64,000 bases of DNA, taken from assembly GCF_001006305.1 (NCBI RefSeq), contig NZ_LBHJ01000012.1, positions 819,338 to 883,337 of the forward strand. Direction: 5' to 3'. The notes beneath the pieces are model-generated. The model did not search any database. It was not told where the DNA came from and saw only the letters and a program-made list of their open reading frames with translations. Positions 40,787 through 49,052 of this stretch are shown one piece after another (within the stretch, counting starts at the first letter, position 1; each line of letters opens with the position of its first letter). The stretch comes from Silvibacterium bohemicum (GTDB taxonomy: Bacteria; Acidobacteriota; Terriglobia; Terriglobales; Acidobacteriaceae). Both the position numbers and the translations under genes were made by a program.

Positions 40787-41311
40787 ATGATTCTGCCCAT
40801 CATTTCGACAGCTTCTATAACCGGCATGGTCGCCTATGCGATCTATTGGCGTCGCCAGCAGGCGCAACGCCGCACTGCGGACTGGGATTCCATCGTCTCC
40901 CGCCTCCGCTCCAACAGCGAGTTCAACTTCTCTGAAGTGACTGACCGCTACCTCTATAGTGATGAGATCAACGCGACCCCTGCGGACGTGTGGAAGCGCA
41001 TCGACGGAGCCAACGGCCTTTGGGCGATGTACACCAACGCCGGCGTCCTCATGGAGCTTGCCGATTACGCGACCGAGCATGGAGAGGACGTTCCCGAGCA
41101 ACTGATCGAGGAGCTTCGCAGCGATGCCTTGCAGCTTCGCATGGCGGTCGTTATCTCCCTCGTGAAGTATGCGTTCTCCCGTTCGGGTGTTGCGGCTTCG
41201 GTACACGCGCACCGCGCGGCTACCGCTTACAGCGCAATGCTGGCACACATGACCACCCTCTTCCAGGAGCATTCGGCGCTTTACTTCCCGCGCTTCCTTG
41301 AAGCAATGTAG
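40787..41311 (+). CDS. uncharacterised membrane-anchored helical protein
   Basis: 174 residues. One N-terminal hydrophobic helix (PIISTASITGMVAYAIYW) is followed by a basic stop-transfer (RRQQAQRR) and an all-helical cytoplasmic-looking domain (DWDSIVSRLRSNSEFNFSEVTDRYLYSDEINATPADVWKRIDGANGLWAMYTNAGVLMELADYA, split over several helices). It has no catalytic motif. It directly follows the multi-pass protein and ends at a strong terminator, so both probably work together at the membrane. Confidence 0.75.
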   Translation: MILPIISTASITGMVAYAIYWRRQQAQRRTADWDSIVSRLRSNSEFNFSEVTDRYLYSDEINATPADVWKRIDGANGLWAMYTNAGVLMELADYATEHGEDVPEQLIEELRSDALQLRMAVVISLVKYAFSRSGVAASVHAHRAATAYSAMLAHMTTLFQEHSALYFPRFLEAM

Positions 41312-41329
41312 CCTTCGGTTCTCCGAAAG

Positions 41330-41358
41330 AAAAAGCCCACGCATAGCGTGGGCTTTTT
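41330..41358 (+). terminator. bidirectional intrinsic terminator
   Basis: Perfect 13-bp stem AAAAAGCCCACGC / GCGTGGGCTTTTT with a 3-base loop. It closes the membrane-protein operon and can also stop the convergent aldo/keto reductase transcript. The stem sequence is nearly the same as the trxA terminator. Confidence 0.93.
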
Positions 41359-41379
41359 CAGCTTCAGGGAAGGCCCAAT

Positions 41380-42381
41380 CTATGGGTTCGACCGGAGAAA
41401 CGATTCCAGCCGCTCCGCTTCCTGGTCGGTGAGGCGAAAGGCTGCGCTGGGAAGAACGCCGTCGATCTGGTCCGGGCGGCGAGCACCCACAATCGCTGCC
41501 GTGATCGCCGGATGGCGCAGCGTCCAGGCGGTGGCAACCACACCAGGCTCAACGCCACGGCTGTTGCCGATCTCGCGCAGAATCTCCACCAGTTTCAAAT
41601 TGCGCGATAGCTTAGGCTCATTGAAGTTCGGGCTGCGCTTGCGCCAATCGTCGGCGGGAAGGCTTTGAATCCGCTCTGCTGTCATCTTGCCGGAGAGCAG
41701 ACCGGAAACCATCGGCGAATAGTTGATGACTCCAATATTGTTCTGCTGGCAAAAGGGCAGGATCTCCGGCTCGATGTTCCGGTTGAGCAGCGAATAAGGC
41801 GGCTGCAGCGAGGTGATGGGGGCGATCTTCTGCGCGCGCTTCATCTGCTCGACATTGAAATTCGATACGCCGATGTAGCGCACCTTACCTTGCTGCTGAA
41901 GCTTGGCCATCGTCTCCCACCCCTCTTCGATCTCGGTCTCGGGATTCGGCCAGTGGATCTGGTAAAGATCGATGGTGTCCACGTTGAGCCGGCGGAGCGA
42001 GTTCTCGAGTTCTTCCTGAACCGACGCGGCTGTCAAGCTGCGATAGATCTGGCGGTCGTCGTTCCAGCGCATGGAACACTTGGTGAAGACATAAGGCTTG
42101 CTGCCGATGTTCTTGAGCGCCCTGGCGACGATCTCTTCTGAGTGGCCGAGACCGTAGATCGCAGCGGTGTCGATCCAGTTGATGCCGGAGTCGATGGCGC
42201 GCTCGATGGTCTTGACCGACTCGTCGTCATCCTGTGCGCCCCAGGCGAACTCCCAATTGCCGCCGCCGATGGCCCAGGCTCCATAGCCGATGGTCGTGAT
42301 GTGAAGATCGGAATTGCCAAGCTGGCGTTTCTCGAAAGTGGAGGCTGTGCCGGTGTGCGATGCAGTTTGCGTGGTCGACAT
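41380..42381 (-). CDS. aldo/keto reductase
   Basis: A 333-residue NADPH-dependent oxidoreductase with a TIM-barrel. The catalytic tetrad is visible: Asp and Tyr in WIDTAAIYGLGHSEE (near residues 70-75), Lys in YVFTKCSMRW and His in LYQIHWPNPETE. The C-terminal cofactor motif GARRPDQIDGVLPSAAFRLT is present. AAAGGAG lies before the ATG. It is of the YajO/YhdN-like general type; the carbonyl substrate is unknown. Confidence 0.93.
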   Translation of the reverse strand: MSTTQTASHTGTASTFEKRQLGNSDLHITTIGYGAWAIGGGNWEFAWGAQDDDESVKTIERAIDSGINWIDTAAIYGLGHSEEIVARALKNIGSKPYVFTKCSMRWNDDRQIYRSLTAASVQEELENSLRRLNVDTIDLYQIHWPNPETEIEEGWETMAKLQQQGKVRYIGVSNFNVEQMKRAQKIAPITSLQPPYSLLNRNIEPEILPFCQQNNIGVINYSPMVSGLLSGKMTAERIQSLPADDWRKRSPNFNEPKLSRNLKLVEILREIGNSRGVEPGVVATAWTLRHPAITAAIVGARRPDQIDGVLPSAAFRLTDQEAERLESFLRSNP

Positions 42382-42633
42382 ACGCTCCTTTGGATGCAGA
42401 GGAAATTTCAGACGGTGCAGAGTGCGGAGGCTGGAAAGCTGCAGGTTGTGGAGCCGGCGAAAGCCGGCAGCTTCGCTCCAGCAAAGAGATGCGCGAAGGA
42501 TAGGTTACCGTTCCCGTTTCGGGAATGCAAAAGACCACTGCGGCCCACGACTGCTCGGCGATATATCGCGGAGCTGAGAGGCGAACCGCAAATCCAGCTT
42601 GGCGATACTTGCTAGTTTATTTCGCCGCGGCTA

Positions 42634-43680
42634 CTAGACGGCGACCAGAAAGCTGCCGTCTTTCATGATCTGCTCTTCATCCACCCAGATATTGAAGCGC
42701 AGGCCAACCACGTCGATGTGCGTGGTCGACGTCCAGGGTGCTCCGGTGTGTTCGCCGTAGGGATTGCCGAAAGCGATATGGATGCCCGGAAATTTTTCAT
42801 CCTGCAGAATATTGCCGATCACGTGTTCCACGCCTACGTTGGTGCCGATGGCAAATTCGCCCACGCGGTCGGAGTTCTCGTCGGTGTGCGTGTAGGCCCA
42901 GAATTCATCGCGCAGTTCGCGGTTGCTGGATTCACACGAGGCGATGCGGTTACCCCTAATCTCGATGGTCAGCGGACATGCTTCGAGCAGGCCATAGCGC
43001 GCGCAGAGGTAGTCTCCGACCACGCCATCCACCACGAACCTTCCGTTGACTTCGCCCGGAGTCGTAAAGATCTCACCGCCGGGCAGGTTGCCCCATTTGT
43101 CGCGCGAGATGATGCCCGAGGTCTTGAGCCACTTGTAATCCGGATTCAGATCGGCGCGAATGTCCGTTCCGGCAGCCGTCGTTGCCCGGATATAGCTGGC
43201 CCGGCGCACCTTCTCGATGACCTTCTGCGAAAGTTGATCGACGCGATGGAAGTCAGCGCGCATGCCCTCGCACATGATCTGCGGCGTGATGTTTACCATG
43301 TGCGCGTGGCGCATGTGCCGCCGGTTCACGACTTCAGTCATCTGCATGCGCGAGCGCAGCTCGTTGCGCTGCACGCCCACCGCAAAGATGCTCACATCCG
43401 AAGTTTCCATGTCGGCGAGGACTCGCTCAGGCATATCGACTAGCGGGCGCGGCGCCAGGTCTTCGAGGACGAAGGCGTTCCAGCGGCAACCGTTGGCCGC
43501 TAGCTCCTGCGCTAGAGACGCGGCGATCGGCGCCGTCGCCTGATCCGTAATCAGCGTGACCTTCTCCGAAGGCTGAATGCGCAGACAGGTATCGACGGCG
43601 GAGCGAGCTCCGGGCAGAAAATCTGGAGGAAAGGGCATGGCCAACAGGGCCTGCGCCTCGGAAGTGGCGGGATTGTTCAT
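42634..43680 (-). CDS. M29-family aminopeptidase
   Basis: A 348-residue metallopeptidase of the thermophilic-aminopeptidase (AmpS/PepS) family. Metal-ligand blocks: NLPGGEIFTTPGE near residue 200, SDRVGEFAIGTNVGV near 270 and IHIAFGNPYGEHTGAPWTSTTHIDVVG near 300-325, which carries the Glu/His/Asp set. No signal peptide, so a cytoplasmic peptide-trimming role is likely. Confidence 0.9.
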   Translation of the reverse strand: MNNPATSEAQALLAMPFPPDFLPGARSAVDTCLRIQPSEKVTLITDQATAPIAASLAQELAANGCRWNAFVLEDLAPRPLVDMPERVLADMETSDVSIFAVGVQRNELRSRMQMTEVVNRRHMRHAHMVNITPQIMCEGMRADFHRVDQLSQKVIEKVRRASYIRATTAAGTDIRADLNPDYKWLKTSGIISRDKWGNLPGGEIFTTPGEVNGRFVVDGVVGDYLCARYGLLEACPLTIEIRGNRIASCESSNRELRDEFWAYTHTDENSDRVGEFAIGTNVGVEHVIGNILQDEKFPGIHIAFGNPYGEHTGAPWTSTTHIDVVGLRFNIWVDEEQIMKDGSFLVAV

Positions 43681-43850
43681 GAAAAAGCCGTCAACCTCGA
43701 ATATAGCTTTCTTTAAACTACCGTAAATGGGATGCAGAAACAGCCGAATTTGAGGATTTCTGGCAATTCCAGACTTGCCCGGGACCGGGAGGAAAGTCCG
43801 CTCGGGACCACCCTTCGCCTAGCTTTCGGCATCCCTTTAACGTCGGTGAG

Positions 43851-43872
43851 TTTCAGGTCGGCCGACCTGAAA
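43851..43872. promoter_or_regulatory. perfect 22-bp palindrome
   Basis: Half-site TTTCAGGTCGG, repeated without spacer as its exact reverse complement. It lies 171 bp upstream of the M29 aminopeptidase start, in non-coding DNA. It may be an operator for a dimeric regulator, or an RNA hairpin of 9-10 bp with a tight loop. No regulator gene is adjacent. Confidence 0.5.
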
Positions 43873-44009
43873 ATGCACCGCGAAGAAACACCCAGGCTGG
43901 GAGAGGCGCAGGTTTTCGCGATTTCCTCTGCTTGCCGTTGGCGAAGGAGAATCGCGGGCAGCCAACGGACTCTTCCAGTCAGAAAAGATTTTTTGTGCAA
44001 AGCAAAGGT

Positions 44010-44040
44010 AAAAGGGCAGACCACTGCGGTCTGCCCTTTT
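44010..44040 (-). terminator. intrinsic terminator of the GH18 gene
   Basis: Perfect 13-bp stem AAAAGGGCAGACC / GGTCTGCCCTTTT with a 5-base loop, 28 bp past the GH18 stop. It carries T runs on both strands, so it could work in either direction. Confidence 0.92.
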
Positions 44041-44068
44041 GCATTGTGTGCAACGGATGTTCTCTAAC

Positions 44069-45133
44069 TTACTTGTGCGCCGGCAGAGCACTCCAGACCG
44101 AAGGATCTTCTTCCCCGAGGTCCCATGAGCAGAAGCCCTGCAATCCGCGCTGCTTCGCCAGATCGTAGCGCTCCTGGAAGGTCCGCTTATCCGTGAAGAA
44201 GACCCACTCCCGCATGTCATCACGGTAGAAGTAGAACCACGCGGTCCGGTCGACCGGGTCCCACTGAATGGGCGTATCGAACTCCTTCGCCAAATCGACC
44301 GCGTCCTGGGATGGTTCATAATCGGCGCTCGGGTTGGGCTTCTCCTCGGGCTTGGTCGGCGTTCCTGCGTACCAGTGGTAGCCGTAGACAGGAATTCCCA
44401 GCGAAAGCTTCTGCGGCGGAATGAACTTCAACGCATAGTCAAGATTCTTGACCGTCCAGTCCCATCCCGCCACCGGGCCGGGCGAGGTCCAACGTGTGTG
44501 CTGGTCGTAGGTCATAAGGCAGACCAGGTCGACGGACTTGGCCAGCGCGTCCAGATCGTAAGCTCCGCGCCAATTGGCGTAGATCCAGTTAGCAAAGCCG
44601 CTCTCTCCGGAGTGGCCCGGAGCGCCGGGAACCACCGCGATCGATAGCTGCAATCCCTGCTGGTGAAAGGCGGTCGCAGTCTCAGCCACAATGGCGGTGA
44701 GCAGATCACGATCCGTCCAGCGCACGTTCTCGAAATCGAACTGGAACCCCGTGTAGCCGTTGGTCTTCGCGGCATCGATGAGCTGCGCGATCATCAGGCG
44801 CTCGGCGCCGGGATTCGACAGGAGCTTGTGGAACTCCTCCTGATTGAAGCCATCGTTGCCGACGATGGGCATGACCGGAAGGTGAATCCGCTTGGCGGTC
44901 GCCAGCACCAGAGGATTGGTGCCGCCGGAGACCAGGCCATCCTGGTCGACCGAGTACCACGTCGGCACCAGGATATCGATCTGCTCGGCGTGCGCCAGAA
45001 ACGAGCGTACCGAGGCCGGACTGCGGGTGAGATAGAAGAGGGCTTTGGGATTCTGCGCGCCGGCAGAAGCGAAGCCGGAGATGCAAAGCAAGAAAAGAAA
45101 ACAGGCAGCGAGCCGGGTTGTGCGAATCAGCAT
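44069..45133 (-). CDS. glycoside hydrolase family 18 protein, exported
   Basis: A 354-residue TIM-barrel protein with a signal peptide (LAACFLFLLCISGFASA). The GH18 catalytic motif is GFQFDFENV near residue 140, with Glu as acid. LVCLMTYDQHTRWTSPGPVAGW near 210 and the C-terminal LQGFCSWDLGEEDPS are typical of the YaaH/chitinase-like group acting on chitin or peptidoglycan GlcNAc chains. GGAG precedes the ATG at 45133; the longer frame to 45208 is not needed. Transcribed divergently from the FKBP gene. Confidence 0.9.
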   Translation of the reverse strand: MLIRTTRLAACFLFLLCISGFASAGAQNPKALFYLTRSPASVRSFLAHAEQIDILVPTWYSVDQDGLVSGGTNPLVLATAKRIHLPVMPIVGNDGFNQEEFHKLLSNPGAERLMIAQLIDAAKTNGYTGFQFDFENVRWTDRDLLTAIVAETATAFHQQGLQLSIAVVPGAPGHSGESGFANWIYANWRGAYDLDALAKSVDLVCLMTYDQHTRWTSPGPVAGWDWTVKNLDYALKFIPPQKLSLGIPVYGYHWYAGTPTKPEEKPNPSADYEPSQDAVDLAKEFDTPIQWDPVDRTAWFYFYRDDMREWVFFTDKRTFQERYDLAKQRGLQGFCSWDLGEEDPSVWSALPAHK

Positions 45134-45246
45134 GAAGCTCCGTACAGAGGAAATATCTGTGAAATTACCAGCCGGCCGGAGCGAGAGCATTTGCGGCCGG
45201 CCATTCATAGATTATCTTTTGTTCAGTCTTAACCCTTGGAGCAAGC

Positions 45247-45792
45247 ATGTATTCCGTTCGATCCACATCTTTTGCGCTGTCCCTTCTCGCCTCCGGCCTT
45301 CTGCTGTCCAACCCCCTGTTTGCCCAGACGGCCCCTGCGAAGCCGGCGACCACGGCAAGTAAGCCGGCTACGCCGGTTCATCGGAAAGTCGTGCCCGCCG
45401 CACCCGCCACTCCGCCCCTCCCGAAGAACATTCCTCCGGCGAAGGCTCCGGTCAAGGTGCAGTTCGCGCTGCGTTATCAGGACATCACGGTAGGAACCGG
45501 CGACGAGGCGCAGCCTGGCGAGTTCTATTCCGTGAATTACACCGGCTGGCTGGCTACGGACGGAACGAAATTCGATTCCTCTTACGATCGCGGGCAGGCG
45601 TTCGAGTTTATGCAAGGCCGTCGCAGCGTGATCGTGGGCTGGGACGAAGGCTTTGTCGGCATGAAGGTGGGCGGCAAGCGCCGGCTCTTCATCCCCTATC
45701 AGCTGGCCTACGGCGTAGCCGGCCGCGGACAGATTCCAGCCAAAGCCGACCTGATCTTCGACGTAGAGCTGATGGGAGTGCGGCAACAATAG
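45247..45792 (+). CDS. FKBP-type peptidyl-prolyl isomerase, exported
   Basis: 181 residues: signal peptide ending LFAQT, then a ~45-residue Ala/Pro/Lys linker (residues ~27-70), then an FKBP domain with FYSVNYTGWLATDGTKFDSSYDRGQAFEF, VIVGWDEGFVGMKVGGKRRLFIPYQLAYG and LIFDVELMGV. The active-site aromatics and Asp are intact. It catalyses prolyl cis-trans isomerisation in the periplasm and probably aids folding of exported proteins. Its stop codon merges with a G-rich TAGGG repeat. Confidence 0.95.
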   Translation: MYSVRSTSFALSLLASGLLLSNPLFAQTAPAKPATTASKPATPVHRKVVPAAPATPPLPKNIPPAKAPVKVQFALRYQDITVGTGDEAQPGEFYSVNYTGWLATDGTKFDSSYDRGQAFEFMQGRRSVIVGWDEGFVGMKVGGKRRLFIPYQLAYGVAGRGQIPAKADLIFDVELMGVRQQ

Positions 45793-45840
45793 GGTGTAGG
45801 GGAGAGGGTGGAGGGCGCAGCCAAAGGCACGGTTTAGGGA
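45790..45840 (+). repeat. TAGGG-type G-rich repeat overlapping the FKBP stop codon
   Basis: The FKBP stop is the TAG of TAGGGTGTAGGGGAGAGGG; the tract continues TGGAGGG and, after a short break, GGTTTAGGGAGTAG. Same family as 27821 and 34966, with the G-rich strand again in the mRNA. Confidence 0.78.
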
Positions 45841-45851
45841 GTAGTGTTACC

Positions 45852-45880
45852 ACACCCTAAACCCTGATCCCTACACCCTA
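45852..45880 (-). repeat. TAGGG-type G-rich repeat overlapping the GT39 stop codon
   Basis: Minus strand reads TAGGGTGTAGGGATCAGGGT then TTAGGGTGT. The first TAG (45878-45880) is the stop codon of the glycosyltransferase. It faces the plus-strand copy across about 12 bp, so two convergent genes end in inverted copies of the same repeat. Confidence 0.78.
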
Positions 45881-47878
45881 TCTATCCGTGTAGAGCATCT
45901 TGTCTGAGAGCTCCTGCAGCGGATAGAGCTTGGCTCCGAGCATCTGCTCGACGTGCTGGCGGGAGTCTCCCGGAACGAAGAGGAACTTGCGCGGTCCGCT
46001 ACCCCACTTCGCGAGCAGGTCGGCGTCGTCGAGGAAGATATGCGGCGCGTCGGGATAATCCGACCCCCAGATCATCGAAGATCCGAAATGGTTTTCGAAG
46101 TACGACGATTGCCCATGCACCAGCAGCGGCCGCCGATGGGTGTAAAAGATTATGGACGAAGCGTCGGCCTGGTCGCCGTAGATTAGCAGCTGGTCGTCGG
46201 GCTGGGCGATGCGATTGATGGTATCCGCCATGGCTTTCGAAGAGAGCATCGGCTCGAAGCGCACGAAGGCGATATGCGCCGCGATCAGGAAGAGCGCGGA
46301 GGTAAAGGCCACGGTCGCGGTGGATTCAAAACCGGCTCCGCGGCGGCGCAGCACCCATGCGGCCAGCGGTCCCAGCAGCAGAGTCACCGCGGCCAGAGCG
46401 GCGGGCAGGCGCAGGGCCGCGAACGATGGTCCAGTGAGATCGAAGAGGTGCGAGGTCGCCAGCGAATAGTCGCCCACTCCGCGATGCGCCAGCAGCGTGC
46501 CGATGTCGGCGACGAAGGGCAGCTGCCGCGAAGCCCAGAGGCCGTATCCCAGCGCCACTGCCGCCAGCACGCCTACGATGGCAAAGAGCGCGTGCGCCGT
46601 GGTCAGCCAACGGCTCGAAGCATTGATCCAGCGCGCGTTGCCTTCCGGGGCTTCTTCGATGGAGGCCAGTGAGCCGGCGATCAAGAGGAGCACGGCAAAC
46701 CATGCCGGCCAGGTGTAATATTCCTGATTGGTCGAGATAGCGAAGAAAATCAGGATGAACCCGGCATACAGACTCAGCAGCAGCCCGGTGCGGGCGCGGA
46801 AGCGCAGCCGCGAGGCCAGCGTCGAAGCGTCGTAGGCGGTCAGCTTGGGATCGAGAAACTGAATGGTGTTGGTGGCGTCATAGCGCAGGTCGGAGAAGAA
46901 GACCCGCCGGTTGCGCCAGGCTCGCATCAGGGCCGCAGGCAGGAACAGGCTCCAGGGAAAGAGCCAGACCAGCTGGCCCAGCCAGTAAGCGATCCACGAC
47001 TGCTTGTTGTAGTCGTGGGGATAGCGCTTGCCCAGGAAGCGCAGGAAGTGTTCGTTGAAGAAGTAGAAGTAAAGGAAGCCGTGGACGTGGCCCGGGGAAG
47101 GCACATTGCCCACCGGGTTGCCGTGGTCCGGATTGCGGAGTGCAGCCAGCACATGCCACGGAGCAGCGACGGCCAGGAACAGCAGCAGTCCGGTGAAGAG
47201 ACGCATTTGCCGCCACCGCCGCCACTCCCCGGTGACGACGAGATAAGGGATGACTGCGGCAAGAAAGAACACCGGCGCGATCAGGCCCTTGGCCAGGACG
47301 GCGATTGCCAGGGCAGCATAGGCCAGGTAAAACCGCGACGGCTTGCGGTCCTCCAATCCCGTGAGAAAGCCGAACAGCGCCAGCGCGATAAAGAAGGTCA
47401 GCAGCGATTCGGGGATGAAAAAGCGGGTCCAGAGGAAGGCTCCGATCGAGGTGAGAATCGCCAGCGCCGCGTAAAACGCTGCACGTTCGCCGTAAGCGCG
47501 CCGCGCCCACACCCAGGCCAGCACGGCGCAGGCCAGCACCGCCAGCGAAATGGGGAGGTGGGTGGCGAAGACGTTGTATCCGAAGAGATGGTAATCGACG
47601 GCGGCCAGCCAATAAGGCAGCGGAGGCTTCTCAAGATAGCGGATGCCGTTCACATAAAGCGTGACCCAGTCGCCGCTCATGGCCATGTGCTGGGCCGCAT
47701 TGGCGTGGGTTGCGTCGGCGTCGTCCAGCAGCGCGGGCGTAAAAAGCGCTACGAAATGCACGGCGAGGAAGACCAGCAGCAGAAGGGTCCAGCTCTTCGC
47801 CGGCGACGAATACAGGGAAGGCCTTTCGCCATTCACCGCAATCTGATTGGATGGATGAGGTGTTGTCATTGAAGTCAT
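45878..47878 (-). CDS. GT39-family (ArnT/PMT-like) membrane glycosyltransferase
   Basis: About 666 residues. Family start LLDDADATHANAAQHMAMSGDWVTLYVNGIRYLEKPPLPYWLAA with the conserved early Asp/Glu, then 11-12 hydrophobic helices and a soluble C-terminal domain (from about residue 530). Such enzymes move a sugar from an undecaprenyl or dolichyl-type lipid to lipid A or protein on the outer face of the inner membrane. Starts are ambiguous (TTG 47887, ATG 47878, ATG 47869), and all overlap the start of the divergent CHAD gene. Confidence 0.87.
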   Translation of the reverse strand: MTSMTTPHPSNQIAVNGERPSLYSSPAKSWTLLLLVFLAVHFVALFTPALLDDADATHANAAQHMAMSGDWVTLYVNGIRYLEKPPLPYWLAAVDYHLFGYNVFATHLPISLAVLACAVLAWVWARRAYGERAAFYAALAILTSIGAFLWTRFFIPESLLTFFIALALFGFLTGLEDRKPSRFYLAYAALAIAVLAKGLIAPVFFLAAVIPYLVVTGEWRRWRQMRLFTGLLLFLAVAAPWHVLAALRNPDHGNPVGNVPSPGHVHGFLYFYFFNEHFLRFLGKRYPHDYNKQSWIAYWLGQLVWLFPWSLFLPAALMRAWRNRRVFFSDLRYDATNTIQFLDPKLTAYDASTLASRLRFRARTGLLLSLYAGFILIFFAISTNQEYYTWPAWFAVLLLIAGSLASIEEAPEGNARWINASSRWLTTAHALFAIVGVLAAVALGYGLWASRQLPFVADIGTLLAHRGVGDYSLATSHLFDLTGPSFAALRLPAALAAVTLLLGPLAAWVLRRRGAGFESTATVAFTSALFLIAAHIAFVRFEPMLSSKAMADTINRIAQPDDQLLIYGDQADASSIIFYTHRRPLLVHGQSSYFENHFGSSMIWGSDYPDAPHIFLDDADLLAKWGSGPRKFLFVPGDSRQHVEQMLGAKLYPLQELSDKMLYTDR

Positions 47879-48942
47879 TTCAGCCAAAGACTCAGGATAT
47901 CAGCCGGACCACGCCGGCTGGGCAACGGCGCGTGAATCCGGAAGCGGGTCATCTGGCGCAATTGACCGCCAAGTTGAGGCAAAATCTCGGCCATTGCGTT
48001 CGGCCGGAGGGCTCCGGAGCAAAGAATTATCAGCCCAGCGTCGATGCGGTTCACGATGTCCGCACCGGAACGCGCCGCATCGAGGCCATTTTGGATTCCA
48101 TTCAACGTTCGATGCCGGGCGGTCCCTTCGCAGCCGAGGCCGAATCTGTCGAAGCAACTCTGGCTGAGGCGATAGCCCGCTGGCGGCGGCTGCTCAAGAA
48201 GATACGCCGCTCGGCGGGAGCGGTTCGCGACCTCGATGTTCATCGCGATCTGCTCGCCGATCTGATGAAATCCGCGGCAAAAGACGGCGCGAATTCCATT
48301 CGGGACGGGCAGATCTCCGGCGAAGCAGGCTCTCACGTCGCTGCCCGGACCCCTTTGCAGAAACAAGTGGAGGATCTCGATGCCTGGCTCAAGCACAGCC
48401 GGCAGGATCATTCGCAACCCCTGGTCGACGGCGCGCGGAAATGGGCGTCTAAGCTGGACGCGAACCTGCTGGCCGTAACTGAGGCACTGCAGAAGCAACC
48501 GGCGCGGCGCGCGGCTAGAAGCGCGGCCATCTCCGCTCTCGAAGCCTTTGCTCGGCTATCGAGCGAGATGCAGCAGCTTCACGCCGAGAACCTTCATGAT
48601 TTTCGCAAGGGGGCAAAAAAAGCCCGCTACATGGCCGAGACCGGCGCCGATGACCAGCACGCCGAAGCTGTAGGAAAGGCGCTCAAGAAGCTTCAGGATG
48701 AGATCGGCGATTGGCACGATTGGCTGGTGCTCGCCGAAGAGGCGCACAGCGCTCTCGGCGATCAGGGGATGGAGCTCACTGCCCGCATCGAGCACGAGCG
48801 TGAACTCCATTACACGTCGGCTATGAAAACGGCGGAGCGCATGCGCGGACGGCTGATGGGCGAGTGGCATGCTTCGGCTTCGGGCCGTCGTCGAATATCG
48901 AAACCGCACCCGTCGTCCCATACCTCCCCCACCGCTTCTTAG
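47851..48942 (+). CDS. CHAD-domain protein
   Basis: 363 residues as drawn, all-helical, with the two histidine-containing CHAD helices DAVHDVRTGTRRIEAIL (near 68) and LHDFRKGAKKARYMAE (near 250). CHAD domains bind inorganic polyphosphate and localise to polyP granules; ppx follows at once and ppk lies 5 kb on. The drawn ATG overlaps the divergent GT39 start; TTG 47869 (behind GAGG) or GTG 47932 are plausible later starts. The C-terminal ~20 residues (RRRISKPHPSSHTSPTAS) are low complexity. Confidence 0.85.
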   Translation: MDEVLSLKSFQPKTQDISRTTPAGQRRVNPEAGHLAQLTAKLRQNLGHCVRPEGSGAKNYQPSVDAVHDVRTGTRRIEAILDSIQRSMPGGPFAAEAESVEATLAEAIARWRRLLKKIRRSAGAVRDLDVHRDLLADLMKSAAKDGANSIRDGQISGEAGSHVAARTPLQKQVEDLDAWLKHSRQDHSQPLVDGARKWASKLDANLLAVTEALQKQPARRAARSAAISALEAFARLSSEMQQLHAENLHDFRKGAKKARYMAETGADDQHAEAVGKALKKLQDEIGDWHDWLVLAEEAHSALGDQGMELTARIEHERELHYTSAMKTAERMRGRLMGEWHASASGRRRISKPHPSSHTSPTAS

Positions 48943-49052
48943 CTCCCGATTGCCCGTGGAATTATGGCTCGGATACCGGCTGGCATCCACATTTCCGTCA
49001 CCCTCCTCGTGTATCTTCCTTTAAGAAACATTCCGAAGGCGCACCGCCAAAG

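Larger units (their letters stand above)
43681..44068. other. 388-bp intergenic region upstream of the M29 gene
   Basis: No gene found. It contains a perfect 22-bp palindrome (43851-43872) and, at the far end, the terminator of the GH18 gene (44010-44040). An RNase-P-like 12-mer at 43789 was considered and rejected. Confidence 0.6.

Noticed and set aside
43789..43800. GAGGAAAGTCCG, identical to the conserved P4-region core of bacterial RNase P RNA
   Set aside because: The other conserved RNase P segments (ACAGAA-type, GGTAA-type and the distal P4 partner) are not found within the next 350 bases. An Infernal search with the RNase P models would settle it.
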